From Metallyticus violacea (taxonomy: Eukaryota; Arthropoda; Insecta; Mantodea; Metallyticidae): a stretch of DNA of 64,000 nt. The stretch is from the NCBI GenBank assembly GCA_030762175.1, contig CM060846.1, positions 303,586,512 through 303,650,511 of the forward strand, given 5' to 3'. Position numbers and translations under genes: made by a program. The notes under the pieces are model-generated. The model did no database searches. It was not told where the DNA came from and saw only the letters and a program-made list of their open reading frames with translations. Positions 25,603 through 37,784 of the stretch are shown piece after piece (within the stretch, counting starts at the first letter, position 1; every line of letters begins with the position of its first letter).

Positions 25603-25622
25603 TTGATTGATTATTGCTTAAA

Positions 25623-25652
25623 GGGCGCAAAACTACGAGGTCATTAGCGCCC
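25623..25652 (-). other. 3'-terminal stem-loop of LINE copy 1
   Basis: GGGCGC pairs with GCGCCC around a loop that reads TAATGACCTCGTAGTTTT on the element strand. It lies about 20 bp from the 3' end. The same structure is at 50682-50712, and a related one is at the 3' end of SINE B. By analogy with other LINEs it may be the recognition site for the element's reverse transcriptase. Confidence 0.7.
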
Positions 25653-25906
25653 AGACACACCGAAATCTGCGCAACAGTAGCACTTTGTGCAATAATATAA
25701 AACCCGCTATTAATAACTGGGGTTAAATTCTCATCAACAGACCAGATCAAAACGCAGCTGCAAGAGCTCAGATATTAAGTGTTATAATGGCCTAAAAATA
25801 TAACAATGAAACCCCTTAAAACAAACAACAAGGATAAAATTGTCTACAAAAGGACAAAAGTCTTAAAATATTCGGAAATTACCGTCATGGGTAAAACCAT
25901 TAAAAT

Positions 25907-28900
25907 TTACACCTTGCTCCAAAAGTCACAAACACGGATAAAGCGGAGCACTCGTTCCACAGCAACCACATCATCGGCAAGTAGCTCCTCAATAGAGGAG
26001 GGCAAACCCAGGGAAAGTCTAAAAGTTGCCAGATGAGGGCATTCGAGTAAAATGTGACGCACCGTAAAGGGGTGGTCACATCGTGGGCAATCTGGAGCTG
26101 GTTGACCATTAAATACAATGTATACAATGTATATGTAATGTATATGTATATGTAATACGTATACAATGTTTAAAATCCCCTATATAAAAGCGTTGCTCGT
26201 ACTCTGCAGGGTCTAAAATGGCGGATTTAGCTGCGACATCCGCGGCCTCATTACCCGGGAGTCCCACGTGTCCAGGTACCCATAGCAGAGTCACTCTGAC
26301 ACCAGCGGCCAGAAGCGAAGACACTGCATCCTGAACTTTCTGCACAAGAGGATGGTAGGTGTACAGGCGTTTAAGAGATAAAAGGGCACTCAGAGAATCG
26401 GAACAAATGACACTGTTCCCCAGCCCGTGGTCAGAAATAAATAAAATAGCCCGATATATAGCATAAAGTTCCGCCATAAAAATAGATGTCGCAACGTTAA
26501 GACCATATGTAAAACTAGCTCCATTAAAAACAAAGGCACATCCTACACCTGTGTCGGATTTAGAACCGTCGGTATATATAAAATTACATCCAGCAAAGTA
26601 AGAGACAATCTCGTTAAAATGACTAAGAATGAATGGTGCTGCGGTCGAGGACTTAGGACAGGCCTTAAGCCCAAGATGGACGGGGGCCTCTGCTAAGAGC
26701 CAAGGGGGAGAGGAGGTTTCCCCGGCCAAGAAAAAAGCAGGTAAGTTCAGGTCCATCGTCCTTAACAGCTCCCGGAAACGAAAGCCAGCGGGCTTAGGAG
26801 TAAAAGACCGAGCAGCGTAAAATGGGGCGAGAGACACATTAAAAAACGGTTCATTCGCAGGATGACGAGGTTGCGTAGCCAGTCGACAACCATACGTAGA
26901 AAGTAAAAGATCCCTACGATAAAACAACGGAGGTTCCCCAGCCTCTGCACATAAACTCGACACAGGACAGGTGGGGAATGCACCAACAGCGACACGGATA
27001 CCCCGGTGGTGAATGGGGTTAAGACGACGAAGAACGGAAGGTCGCGCTGAGCCATATACTATACAACCATAATCCAGTTTGGACCGGATTAGAGATCGAT
27101 AAAAACGTAAAAGAACAGTCCGGTCGGCTCCCCAGGATGTGCCACTTAAAACCCGTAAAATACACAGAGAACGTTCACACCGGCCTCTGAGCTGTGCTAC
27201 ATGCGAAGACCAGCTTAATGTTCTGTCAAAGATTAAGCCCAGGAATCTAACTTCGTCCGCGAAAACAAGAGCTTCTGGGCCAAGGTGGAGAGATGGTGAA
27301 GGATACACCTTATGACGCCAGAAGTTCATGCAGACGGTCTTCTCCGCGGAGAAACGCTACCCATTACGTACGCTCCAAAGGTAAAGGCGGTCCAGACAGC
27401 ATTGGAGGCGGCGTTCCAAAAGACAGGTTCTCCTGGAGGAAAGATAAATCGCAAAATCGTCTACAAATAGCGACGATTGGATTCCCGGTGGTAAACACTC
27501 AGCTATGGAATTGATGGCGATGGCAAACAGTGTACACATAAGTACCGAGCCCTGCGGTACACCGTTCTCTTGAGTAAAACGAGAAGATAAAACTGACCCC
27601 ACGCGAACGTTAAAAACCCGGTCCATCATAAACTCCCGAATAAAAACAGACATCCGACCACATATATGCCAATCATTAAGCGTACGAAGGATACCGCCCC
27701 GCCAGCAGGTATCGTAAGCCTTCTCCAAATCAAAAAATACGGCAACAGTTTGGCACTTTCTCACAAATCCGTCCATTATATGGGTGGAAAGAGACACAAG
27801 ATGGTCGATGGAACATCGATGACGACGGAAACCGCACTGGATGTTCGTCAGTAGGTGCCTGGACTCCAACCACCACATAAGGCGCCCGTTAATGATTCGT
27901 TCCATCACCTTACACACGCAACTGGTGAGGGAAATGGGACGGTAACTGGAAGGAAGGTGTGGGTCCTTTCCAGGCTTATGAATAGGAATGACGGTGGCCA
28001 ATCGCCAAGCGCTGGGAAATGTATAATGACACCAAATAAAATTAAAAGTTCGTAATAAAAACGCTTTGCCTTCTGCAGATAAATACTGCAACATGGCAAC
28101 ATGAATGTCGAGAGGTGGAAAGGGCATGCTCCAGTTCCCTGGCGGTAAAAGGAACGTTGTAGCTCTCCTGATGGTCGGAGGCAAATGAGAAACCTTTCCT
28201 CTCAACCTGCTCCCTTACTGCGCGAAATGAAGCCGGGTAATTGGCGGAGCTTGAAACATCAGCGAAGGTTCGCCCTAAAACATTGGCGACGTCAGTCGGA
28301 GTAGTGAGCACTCGATTTAAAATCCTAAGACCGGGTATATATGTAAACCTTGGTTTGCCAGCAACGCGGCGTAGCCGTTCCCAAACTACGGATGAAGGCG
28401 TTGTGCGGTTAAAAGAAGAGGTAAAAGAAATCCAAGAAGCCTTTTTGCTATCCTTAATGACTCGGCGGCATTTGGCGCGAAGTTGTTTATAGCAAATCAT
28501 ATTTGCTGAAGTAGGGTGGCGACGAAAAACTCGGAGAGCACCTCGGCGTGCACGCAACGCATCCCGGCATTCATCGGTCCACCAGGGAACCGGTAAGCGT
28601 CTAGGGTGACAAGACGACCGGGGAATAGTCTTATCTGCGGCTGATATGATGACCGTACGGAGATGCTCGATCGCGATGTCGATGGATGGAAATTCACACC
28701 CTGAAAATTCGGCCAAAGATCGAAAAAGAGGCCAATTCGCCTTATCAATGAGCCATTTTGGCGCGCGCTGTGAATGTGCGTTCGAAGAGAGTACATGGAT
28801 CTGACACGGAAAGTGGTCACTGGAATATAAATCGGAGATGACGTTCCAGGTGAAATGCACAGCAAGTGAGGCAGAACAAATGGATAAGTCCAAGTGTGAA

Positions 28901-29442
28901 AAGCTGTGAGTGCTGTCAGAAAGAAAAGTAGGTTGACCAGTGTTGAGCAGAACAAGATTGTGACGGTCGAGAAATTCTGCCAATACGCTGCCCCTGGCAC
29001 ACTCCGTGTTGGAACCCCACGGGTGATGATGTGCATTAAAATTTCCCAAAAGGAGGACAGGGGGTGGTACCTGAGACAGAAGATCGTCTAGGTCAACTGT
29101 AGTGATGGTGCCGGACGGAGGTAAATAAACAGTGCAGACAGAAAAACTGAGCCCAGAATAGTGAACTGTAGCTGCAGCAGCTTGCAAAGGAGTCTGGAGC
29201 TGTAGTGAAGTCCTGTACACGTCATCTTTAATTAAAATTAGAACTCCGCCGTGAGCGGGAGTGCCATCTGCGGGAGGGAGATCAAACCTCACCGAAGAGT
29301 AACCGCGTAAATTAAAAGAATCACCTGGGCGAAGCTTGGTCTCTTGGAGACACACAAGCAGAGGGTGAGTAGAACGTAAAATTAACTCGAGGTCAGGTCT
29401 TGTGCTACGGAGACCACGCACATTCCACGAAAGGATAGCCAT
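25907..29442 (-). pseudogene. LINE copy 1 ORF2: endonuclease, reverse transcriptase, RNase H (broken)
   Basis: ORF2 would nick target DNA, reverse transcribe the element RNA and remove the RNA strand. From the ATG at 29442 the order is as follows. (1) Apurinic-type endonuclease with MAILSWNVRGL, QETK, HLDLSIC and an intact SDHF, but the LLLGDFNAHH motif reads GNFNAHH, so a key Asp is Asn. (2) Reverse transcriptase with FFDLEKAYD, NGVPQGS and an intact FVDD. (3) RNase H with YTDGSKSD, AELYAI, CSDSLSAL and GNEAADVAAK, all four acidic residues present. (4) A C-terminal CCHC motif. Breaks: a 23-bp deletion at 28104-28109 between two GACATT repeats causes a frameshift between endonuclease and RT. 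A nonsense codon at 27357-27359 replaces Phe. After RNase H about 180 bp is replaced by AT-rich filler at 26112-26165, leaving the C-terminus out of frame. Confidence 0.93.
26112..26165. repeat. AT-rich filler replacing part of ORF2
   Basis: Repeats of TATACAATG and TGTATATGTAA take the place of roughly 60 codons that copy 2 has between GDFIHSLRR and SHLFNGQPAP. The junctions fall inside ORF2, so this is a deletion with local microsatellite-like fill-in. Confidence 0.8.
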
Positions 29443-29480
29443 TGTTAAAATTAGAGAAAATAAGCTAAAAAGTTACCACC

Positions 29481-30798
29481 TTACTTTTTGGACGGTCCAG
29501 GGCGAATCAATCGTCCTTTTTTTAAACGCGTGGGACTCGGTGGTTTATCAGGAGCAGGAGCATCCTGCTCCATTGAATCCTCAGAGGGAGGCTTCTCCTG
29601 CTGAGAAGGATCAACCGATTCCAATACCTGGAAACGGTTGGAGGTGGAGAGAGGCGGTGATGGTGACCGCCTTATAGGCCTGCTCCCAGAGCCATCGTGG
29701 GAGCTCGACCTCCGAGGAGGTGACGGACTGTGGTCTTTTTTTCTTTGTCTTTCCCTCACTTGCGGACGATTTTAAAAAGTCAGTCCTTGTATAGGCAGTC
29801 TTAAATTTAATGGGATCAGCGGCAAAAACAACTGGCTTGGCTACCGTAGTTGGGCGCTTGGCACTGGCAGGCGGAGGTGTTGTAGAAAAAACCAGGTCGC
29901 ACGTTTGAGTGCTACTGTCACGTCGCGAAATCGCAGTTGCGGCTACAGAGCTATACGTACCAAGCTTTGGCACAGGAGGTAGACAGGCTTGATAACGTTT
30001 CCGGGCCTCAGAGAACGAAAGTTTCTCTTTAACGCGGATTTCCTGTATAGAGCGCTCCTCCCTAAATCGAGGGCAGTCACGGGATGTGGCTGGATGAGAA
30101 CCATGGCAATTCACACATACAGGAGCGGATGAACATGCTCCCTCATGACTTTCTAAGGCACATGTAGCACAAATCGATTTAGGGCTCTTGCAAGATAATC
30201 GGGTATGGCCGAAACGCTGACATTGGAAGCATCGTAAAGGGCTAGGGACGTACGGGCGGACCGTGATGACCTCATACCCTGCTCTGATCTTGGACGGTAA
30301 CTCAACCCTACTAAAGGTGAGGAACAATGTACGAGTAGGCTGTACCTCGCCATCCTTCTTTGTCTGCACACGATACACAGAGATGACATTCTGTTCGGCC
30401 AAATAACCCTGAATTTCAGTATCGGTCATGCCGTCCAGTACAGATGTGGTTACTACTCCCCGGGAGGAGTTCAAGGTGCGATGTGACTTGACACGGATCG
30501 GGTACCCGTGGAGTAGGATGGCCTTGAGTAGCGCGCTACTTTGTGATGCACTCACTGTCTCAACTAATAAGGATCCGTTAAGCAGCCGCGTGCACGATTT
30601 AACGGGGCCAGAAATACCATCCAGACCTTTTTGAATGACAAAAGGGTTCACATGCGTAAAAGACTGACCCTCCTCAGTTCTGGTGATTACTAGGAAACGA
30701 GGGAAAGACACCTCAGTCACCTCTCTTGCGTCCAATCTCTTACGCTTAGTATTAAAATGAGGATTTGGTTGTACCATAGCGGTATCATCCTCCACCAT
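29481..30798 (-). pseudogene. LINE copy 1 ORF1: gag-like zinc-knuckle protein (frameshifted)
   Basis: The ATG at 30798 opens a 395-residue frame encoding the RNA-binding ORF1 protein expected to coat the element RNA. Residues 1-180 are a basic region and a conserved body (FLVITRTEEGQSF, TRTLFLTFSRVELP), possibly RRM-like. Three zinc knuckles follow: CX2CX4HX4C at residues 190-203, CX2CX4HX3C at 210-222 and CX2CX3HX6C at 228-242. The C-terminal proline/serine-rich tail continues in another frame (29759-29481, ending PGPSKK) after a frameshift near a T7 run at 29736-29742 (A7 on the coding strand). ORF1 and ORF2 do not overlap; the gap is about 38 bp. Copy 2 has lost the first two knuckles, so this copy best represents the ancestral protein. 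Confidence 0.92.
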
Positions 30799-31220
30799 TA
30801 CACCTGTCTCCGATGGCAGGCTGCTTCCTGGGCGCCACCCCGGCTTAGGTTAGTTGCCCTGGCCTGGAACAAGTAGCCTCAGGGTCACACCTTCCTGGGT
30901 ACAGACAAAGGGACCCAATCGCCTACAGGAAGCTTACAGCACGTGTAATGGCCCCTCCCCGGGCCTGGCCTTTACCAGGGGATATGCTCTTGCCCTACAT
31001 GATGACCCAGTGCTGGGAGTCACGCCCTTACCCAGTCACCTTTGAACCGTGTCAAACACGGGGGCATCCATCAGATTAAAAGCAGGGAGGTTTAAAAGTA
31101 AAAAGTAAAATGGAGACAAACTAAAAATGAGTCAAACGCGCTGAGCGCGGACCTGAGGGAGCAGCTCGGGTTCCTCGGGGTCGCTACGCCCCGTACCCAA
31201 TAAATTGGGCCCCTGAGGGG
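30799..31220 (-). promoter_or_regulatory. LINE copy 1 5' leader with GC-rich terminal module
   Basis: The 422-bp leader is more GC-rich than the flanks. Its first 63 bp (31158-31220) contain a hairpin, GGGT A CGGGG then CGTAGCGA then CCCCG and ACCC. The corresponding part of copy 2 is 44897-44959, and a clearly related block starts the RTE-like relic at 53865. LINE promoters are normally internal to the 5' leader, so this is the likely promoter. A 5' ribozyme role is possible but untested. Confidence 0.6.
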
Positions 31221-31232
31221 TTGGAATAGGCA
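31221..31232. repeat. Target-site duplication, 5' side of LINE copy 1
   Basis: TTGGAATAGGCA, identical to 25591-25602. Confidence 0.93.
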
Positions 31233-31822
31233 AACACAATATTATCTATACATACATTTTTTAATTTAGCTAGTTTTCCCGCACCTCTCAGCCGTTTTCA
31301 GCCTTTTCTGACCTCGGTTGTCTCATCTTCGACATGAATTTGCTTACCTGCTTCTCATCTTTGTCTGCCAGCAGAGCCCAGCATACCCCTCGCCCTCTGT
31401 TAGAGTCAATAGAGGCAGGCGGCAAAAACTTTTTTCTCAGCATTCCAGTGCTGTTACAGTTTGCTAGGATGTGCGACTATGATCTTCCTGTCCACATTAA
31501 GGGCAAATTCTCATTGCATTTTCACCTGAGATCCCGATCTGCCTCCATGTTCCAAGCCTAAACGACGCGAGTCTTGTTTAATGAGTCTGTTCTCTGCTCT
31601 GCTCCTCCAACTCCCACCCACATTTTAACCCAGTTTGTGAGCGAGTCAATTGGTAACCTGTAGCGTAGTGATTGCCTTGAATCGCTGTGCAACGTTCATT
31701 CATCTATTCTGCGGTTAAAGCATTGGCTTCCTCGCGTTCATGGAGGAAGAGGTTTCATGCTTAGTAATAATATGGAATCCGATTCTCCTGGTCATCCGTG
31801 CAAATGAATGAATGAATAAATA
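31233..31822. other. Unrecognised sequence
   Basis: The 75-residue frame at 31334-31561 shows no recognisable domain. It ends in a short AATG repeat next to SINE A copy 5. Confidence 0.4.
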
Positions 31823-32093
31823 GTGTTTAACGCCCGTTTTTGCTACAGAGGCACCACAGGCAATGGACGCTGATGATACATGAGATGAAATTATATATTG
31901 GGAAAGGATTTATTTTTAAGGAAGAAATGGTTCCAGGCCTAAGTTTAGGGTACCTCCCCGGCATTCGCCATTTATCAGGACTGAGGAAAACCTGGAAAAA
32001 ACCTCAGTCAGGGAGGATGGTCCTGGAGGGATTCGTACCCCAGACCTCCCGCTCACAGTCTGCACCTTAACGACCTCGGCCACCCGTGGCGGT
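31823..32093 (-). mobile_element. SINE family A, copy 5
   Basis: One of the best-preserved A copies, running from the tail (GTGTTTAACGCCCGTTTTTG on the plus strand) to the head (GACCTCGGCCACCCGTGGCG). The B box carries one change (GGTACGAATCC). A target duplication is not clear. Confidence 0.93.
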
Positions 32094-35000
32094 GCATCGG
32101 TGCATATAAACAACTGTACCTTTTTAGCATTCTGGTTCGGATAATTATTTGAGGTTATTTTGCACACTAGAGCTGATTCTAGCGTACGAACGATTTTCAG
32201 CCAATTATGTTAGTGTTGTGACTTGTGACGTGCGTAAATCTAGAATTCGAGCATCAGATTTTGCCAAGTTGTGTGAATGTTTAAATTTAGTAAATGTAAG
32301 TATTTAATACAAAATTCAACCCCGCAATAAACAGTTCTATTAAATGTAAATAAATTAATTTTATTTTCTGCTATATGTATTAAACGACTTTGCACACAGA
32401 GTATCACATTCACGTAATCTTCTTGCTTAAATATGGAGTGGTTTAGGGGAGTGTGACAGATCGACGGTTGGGTGTAAAATGATTGGGTAATTTATAATAT
32501 CCGATGGCGTTTGTTGTTTGGTGGTGCCAATGCTCCGCGTTGGTTGCGTTCTGTGGAGCGGTTTTAGGAAAGGTGTGTATGGGGAATGCGGAGGCAACTC
32601 TCCCCCGATTCCGTCCTCCTCTGTCCTCCACTCTCTTCTCCAACTATCTTCCCGACTCTTTCACATTCACTTTTCCCTCTTGTAACCACGCCCCCGCTAA
32701 ATTAAACTTCCCCATTTATTATTTTATCCTCTACTTATAAGTTCCCTATTGGCTATCTTAAAATATTTATTCTCTTCTTCTTGGTTAAAGTTTATTTTCC
32801 CCTTTCGGACATTCACGTTTTCCACAGCCTTTGATTTCCTAGAAAGTGACTCCTATCATATATTTTGGCTTCTCCTTTAATAAAATTTGGCAGGTTTCCA
32901 TTCCATCATTCCCTTCACTTCCCTAAACCTGGGAACTGAGATATTGAGATAACACACGCATATTTCCTATTACTACTCGCTCTCGTTCTCATGAATAGGC
33001 GGCATAGCTCTTTTGACACATCTTTCCATGTCTGACTGCTATAAAACACTCCGTCTAGATTTTGACATTTCTATTCCTTTCAGAATCTTTCTTTCAAAGT
33101 GTACTCCTTAGTTCGGTTTCAACATCTCGTTGTGGCCATTTCCTTATTTAACCGTCTTTGCAGACAATCTAGCTATTTCCACACCTGCTGGGCTTTGTGA
33201 CCCTCAACAAGAAACGTTTCGCCTTTTGTCTACTTTATCCATGGGTTATAAAGGCTATGCGGGCGAACATTCCTTTTGGTATAAACATACTATAGCACTC
33301 TCCGTCTCTTTCTTACAGATTTGCAGGTGGCTTAAGTCAACACAAAACATGGAAATAAATGCAATGTCTCTTGCAAATTACTGTTATGTTATCTGCTAAA
33401 ATTATACATACACATACATGTCTCAAATCATATTAATCCATAGTAAGCGTATTTCTAAATCATCAAATTAAATTCATACCTAGTAAATATCCCTATCGAC
33501 TCATTACTTTTATAAATATGATTCTGCATCCGCAATTCTTACGCCTATGTGATTATTACTACAACCAACTTGTTAACATAATAAAGGTAGACTATAATTA
33601 AATGCAAATAAGTAATGAAATTGGTTTTAAGTTCGTAATCTTTATTCTAATGAAAGATATACAGGAAACTATTTCAGTTATATTCTTTTTTAAATTTACC
33701 CATATAGTATCATGATGATAATACTAATCATATTGCAAGCTAAATAATTTCAGGAAATAATAAGTATAAAAATAAAGCATTTATTAGCTAAAAGTAATGT
33801 TTTCCTTTGCTGTACAGTTCAACATATAGTTGGTATATACAATTTACATTTTCTGATTGTTTCAAAAAGAAATCAAAATGACGGACCGAATTGGCAGAGG
33901 TTAAGATTTCATTCAGACAAGAGGAAAGAGCATGCTCCGATCTGCTCATCTCAGTTGTACATTAATATAGGTTGGTTATTGTTGAAGTTAATGTTCTTAA
34001 TGCTATCTGCAAAATTATAAAATAGAATTTGAATGTGAGAAAAGGGTAATAAATGAGCTTTAAAAGCAATTATGGGAGGCATGCTGCGACTACAGAGCAA
34101 GAAGATAATACTTATTATGACACAGAAGAAGTTTTAAGAAGATATAAGTGAAACATGTAACAGATATATTAAAATCAATTTAACACAAAACCAGGAATAA
34201 ATTGTAAATTTCATAAGCACTATAGGAGAAGGAAGAAAAAAGTGGTACTATAAAATCATAGGTAGCAGACAATCCGTCTTCGACCCAAAGGTACCAATTT
34301 TGGTTTTATTTGGATTACATAGCAAACTGGATGAGGTTTTTTCTGAATTTTTCTCGCCTTAAAGAGATAAACGGCAAAGCTTGAAAGTCCTCGCTGTTTA
34401 TTACATTAATCTTTCAGTAGTCATAGTGTAGAATGCAACCGGAAACGTCAACAGAATTAATGATGCTGCTTTCTTTCATAATTACCATTCTCACCATAGT
34501 GTTTTGATATAGAAGAAACCGCTTCTCCAAATGCTTGCTTCATATTGCGCTGACACGGAGTACTTTTGTACCAGATGAACAATCCATGAACTCTGCTTCT
34601 GTCACCCTTACCTGGAGGCCAAGAGGCTCCTTGTCTTAAAAAATGAAAGTTTTGACATCCTGTTTTCTTTGGGCCAGCAATTATCTAGCTTAAAGCTTCC
34701 TCACAACTATATCCGTTTATGACCTATACGCCTGTGGGAATAAACTCACGTGCAGAATAGGACGTTACTCTTAACGGTTACTGTTACTTATCAAAGTACT
34801 AGTATTCATTTGCGGATTAAAATCTAAAACCAATATATTGTTTCAGACAACAGAAACTGCAGTAACTTTTAATATCAAATTTGCCTGCATTTCATGCAAA
34901 TTGCTAAAAATCACATCATCCTATACACATTAATGCTTGATGGCTAACAATTTCAAGTTGTATTTACTGACTACTAACTCTCGTCTTCCAATTAAGTGAT

Positions 35001-36968
35001 GATCCCAGGCCCACGAAAAACCGAATTGACCATTAAATGAAATTAAGCACAAACGAACCCTAAGGAGCTATAGACACAAAGGCTTATTGATAAGACATAG
35101 CAGAGGCATACAGCCAGGGTGACAGTATTATAAAAGTAAGATGACACGTATTTCACGTGTTCCAAATACCCAGCATTCAGCTGGGACACCAGCATTCTCA
35201 CAGTAAAAATTACAGCTTTTTAATTAGATATGCTGCTATCTGAGCCACAACACACTATAAATCACCATTCAAAGAACTGTTAAATGTTTTGGATATATGA
35301 CCAGAACTAGAAAATGAATATTTCACAAACTATAAGCTGAAAGAGGAAGAAATTGCAGATCTGAAGTTCTCAGACATATTCAGAATTTTTCTGAAAGTCA
35401 CAAATTGATAATCTCTGGCTATAATGCCGTGTTTTAAAGGTTTTCGTGGTTATATCTAAAGAAAGTTTACAGAAATTGTTTTATTTATAACATATATGTG
35501 AGTAATTACCCATTTATTGAAAGGTAGAAAGTGATCATGGATGAAACTGGGGTACCTCAATTATAATTTACGTCTAAATTTGGTACTAAAATAGTAAGCT
35601 ATCCCTGTTTTAAATTGTTAATATTATTATAAACATCAAAGTAAATGAAACATTTATATTCTGGTTTCCCATTAGACGAAGAGAGTTATAACTTATTTGA
35701 TTGAAGTGACAAGAGCATTGTGCATAGTAAAGGGTCATCGATAAGTTCCTCCGCATCCAGATGATGTACACCGCACAGGAGAAAGTTGGTACTCCTACAT
35801 TTGTGACATTCCTTCCCTCGAAACTTGTATTTAGCAGGTAATCCTCCCATCGTGGACTTTGGAGTTTGCCTATACTCTGGGCACGAGGTCAGTGCTGCCA
35901 CCTGAATTGGCTTTCCTAGTGAAATTTTGGCTACACAGTGGCCGAGGAGCAATTTCTCGATGGCCCTTTACTTCCGGCAGAAGAGTGATTTCTCAGTGAG
36001 ATCATTTCAAATTTTTCTCCTGTAAAATATGAAAACCATACTATTAATCTATTTCATAGTGTAGCTACTCGCATGCATTGACTTCTTTGGAAGTTTTAAG
36101 CAATTTATCCATATTTTTAAAACTTCTGTAGCAATTATCATTTAAAATTCTCTGACATTCCTTTATCACATTCTCATAGATAAAAAGAAGCTATTAACTT
36201 AAATATTGTGCATGTTCAGGAGCATATTTTTCTCATAGAATCATGGAACTGTAATTGTATTTTTAGACAGCTCATAATAAATCAATTCTTTTAACATAAA
36301 TTTTTCAAACTAGAAACTGCGTCCTGTAAAGTTTTTATCACACTCCAGTATTACTTTATTTAATGCGGAATGTGATAATTGTTAATACATTTAGGCGGAT
36401 ACAAATCATATTTTTATAACGTTTTACATATTTTTTAATTTTTGCATTCCTCTCGGCGGCTTTGAAATCAAGTTTAGTGCAATTAGTGATAATACTTAAT
36501 AACTCAATATTGATTTGCATAAGTAATCAGGTTTGCAAATTTAATAACACTTTATCCCATCGTTGAGCATGCCTAAGTGCGTATTATTAGCTTTTTTGTG
36601 TATAGGAAAATTACATTTTTAAACAACAGACTAGTATAATATCTAAAGAAAATGTAATAATAAAAGAAAAAATTTAATTTGTAATTTTAACCCAACAAAA
36701 CTTTTAAAAACTACTTTTTTTTCTCGATATTAATGATATTATCCAAATATTTACGTAACGTTTCTTCTATGATCTCCTAGTGAGAAATATGCAAATTTTC
36801 TTTTAAACAAGAAAAATTTCAAAATGAATGGAATAATTTAATTTATAATTACAGATTTATTTATAAATTTTAGAGCTGTCTAAAATACACGCGTTAAAAG
36901 TGATTTTCGCTTGTTTTGCACACAAAATAAAATGCCACATTCAGCACCGCATAATAAAATAACTATTT

Positions 36969-37037
<69 letters not shown>

Positions 37038-37518
37038 TCACTTATGATAAAAAGGACTAGAAACAATGAATAATAAATATATTTAAAATTTAAAATTAAA
37101 ATAAATTAAATTTTAAAATTTAAAATTAAAAAGTGTATAATATGCTGAATTTTACATAAACTTAATATGAAATAATTAATTTACTAAAAGTATTCTAATT
37201 CCTCGCAATAATATGTGCGTACTTAATTTCATAATGGTTGTCCTACCCAGTACTGAAAAAAATGTTTCCTGGGCAATGCAAAATATTATTACAGAGCATA
37301 TTCTCTGATACTAGCGCGCTTCACAGTGGAAGCTACCAGCAGAAAGCGCGGTTCTTGCTTTATTTGTCATCGTCCGGGTGGTTTCAACAATTGTTAATCT
37401 TGACCACAAAAAAGTTCAACGCCTATTCTTATGTTATATTATGTTTCAGACCAGGACCTCCACACTACCAATTAAGTTACCAACTTACATCGCTTTCGGC
37501 ACTGGCTAGTACGCTCAG
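32094..37518. other. 5.4 kb of unrecognised, mostly AT-rich sequence
   Basis: No coding region is supported. A less AT-rich pocket at about 32450-32700 and a frame at 35686-35952 (88 residues, several Cys) were examined, and neither resembles a known family. It contains the TC/TA microsatellite listed separately. Confidence 0.4.
36973..37037. repeat. (TC)n(TA)n compound microsatellite
   Basis: About 14 TC units followed by about 18 TA units with one G interruption. Confidence 0.96.
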
Positions 37519-37784
37519 TTCACTGCCGAGGTCGTTAAGACTCGGATTCCTGAGCGGGAGGTCTGGGATTCGATTCACACCAAGACCGTTCGTCCTTCCT
37601 GACTTGAGTTTTTTTTTTTTTTTCCCGTATTTTCCTCAATCCTCATAAATGGCAAATGCCGGAGATTTACCCTAAATTAGGCCTGGAACGTATCCTTTCC
37701 CTTATCATTTTATCTCATGTATCATCAGTGTTCGCCGCCTGTGGTGCCTCAGCAGTAAAAAAGAGCGTTAAACACAATTTAAAC
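37519..37784 (+). mobile_element. SINE family A, copy 6
   Basis: Plus-strand copy with a short, eroded head (CTGCCGAGGTCGTTAAGACT), B box GGGATTCGATTC, a T16 expansion in the TTTTTTCC spacer, and a tail AAAAAGAGCGTTAAACAC. Confidence 0.88.

Larger units (their letters stand above)
25603..31220 (-). mobile_element. I-like non-LTR retrotransposon (LINE), copy 1, full length
   Basis: A 5.6-kb element on the minus strand bounded by a 12-bp target duplication. Its parts, 5' to 3', are a GC-rich 5' leader (31220-30799), ORF1 (30798-29481), ORF2 (29442-25907), a 3' untranslated region with a terminal hairpin, and a short AATC-type tail. Order and domains fit the I/Jockey assemblage; the RNase H domain favours the I group. 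A second full-length copy lies at 44897-50733 in the opposite orientation. Both copies are dead. Here the breaks are an A-tract frameshift in ORF1, a 23-bp deletion and a nonsense codon in ORF2, and a deletion after the RNase H domain. The matching ends and target duplication show a complete insertion followed by decay. Confidence 0.95.

Noticed and set aside
26629..28492. Plus-strand open frames across LINE copy 1 (for example 26629-26820 and 28241-28492)
   Set aside because: They are antisense to conserved RT, RNase H and endonuclease coding blocks and are shadows.
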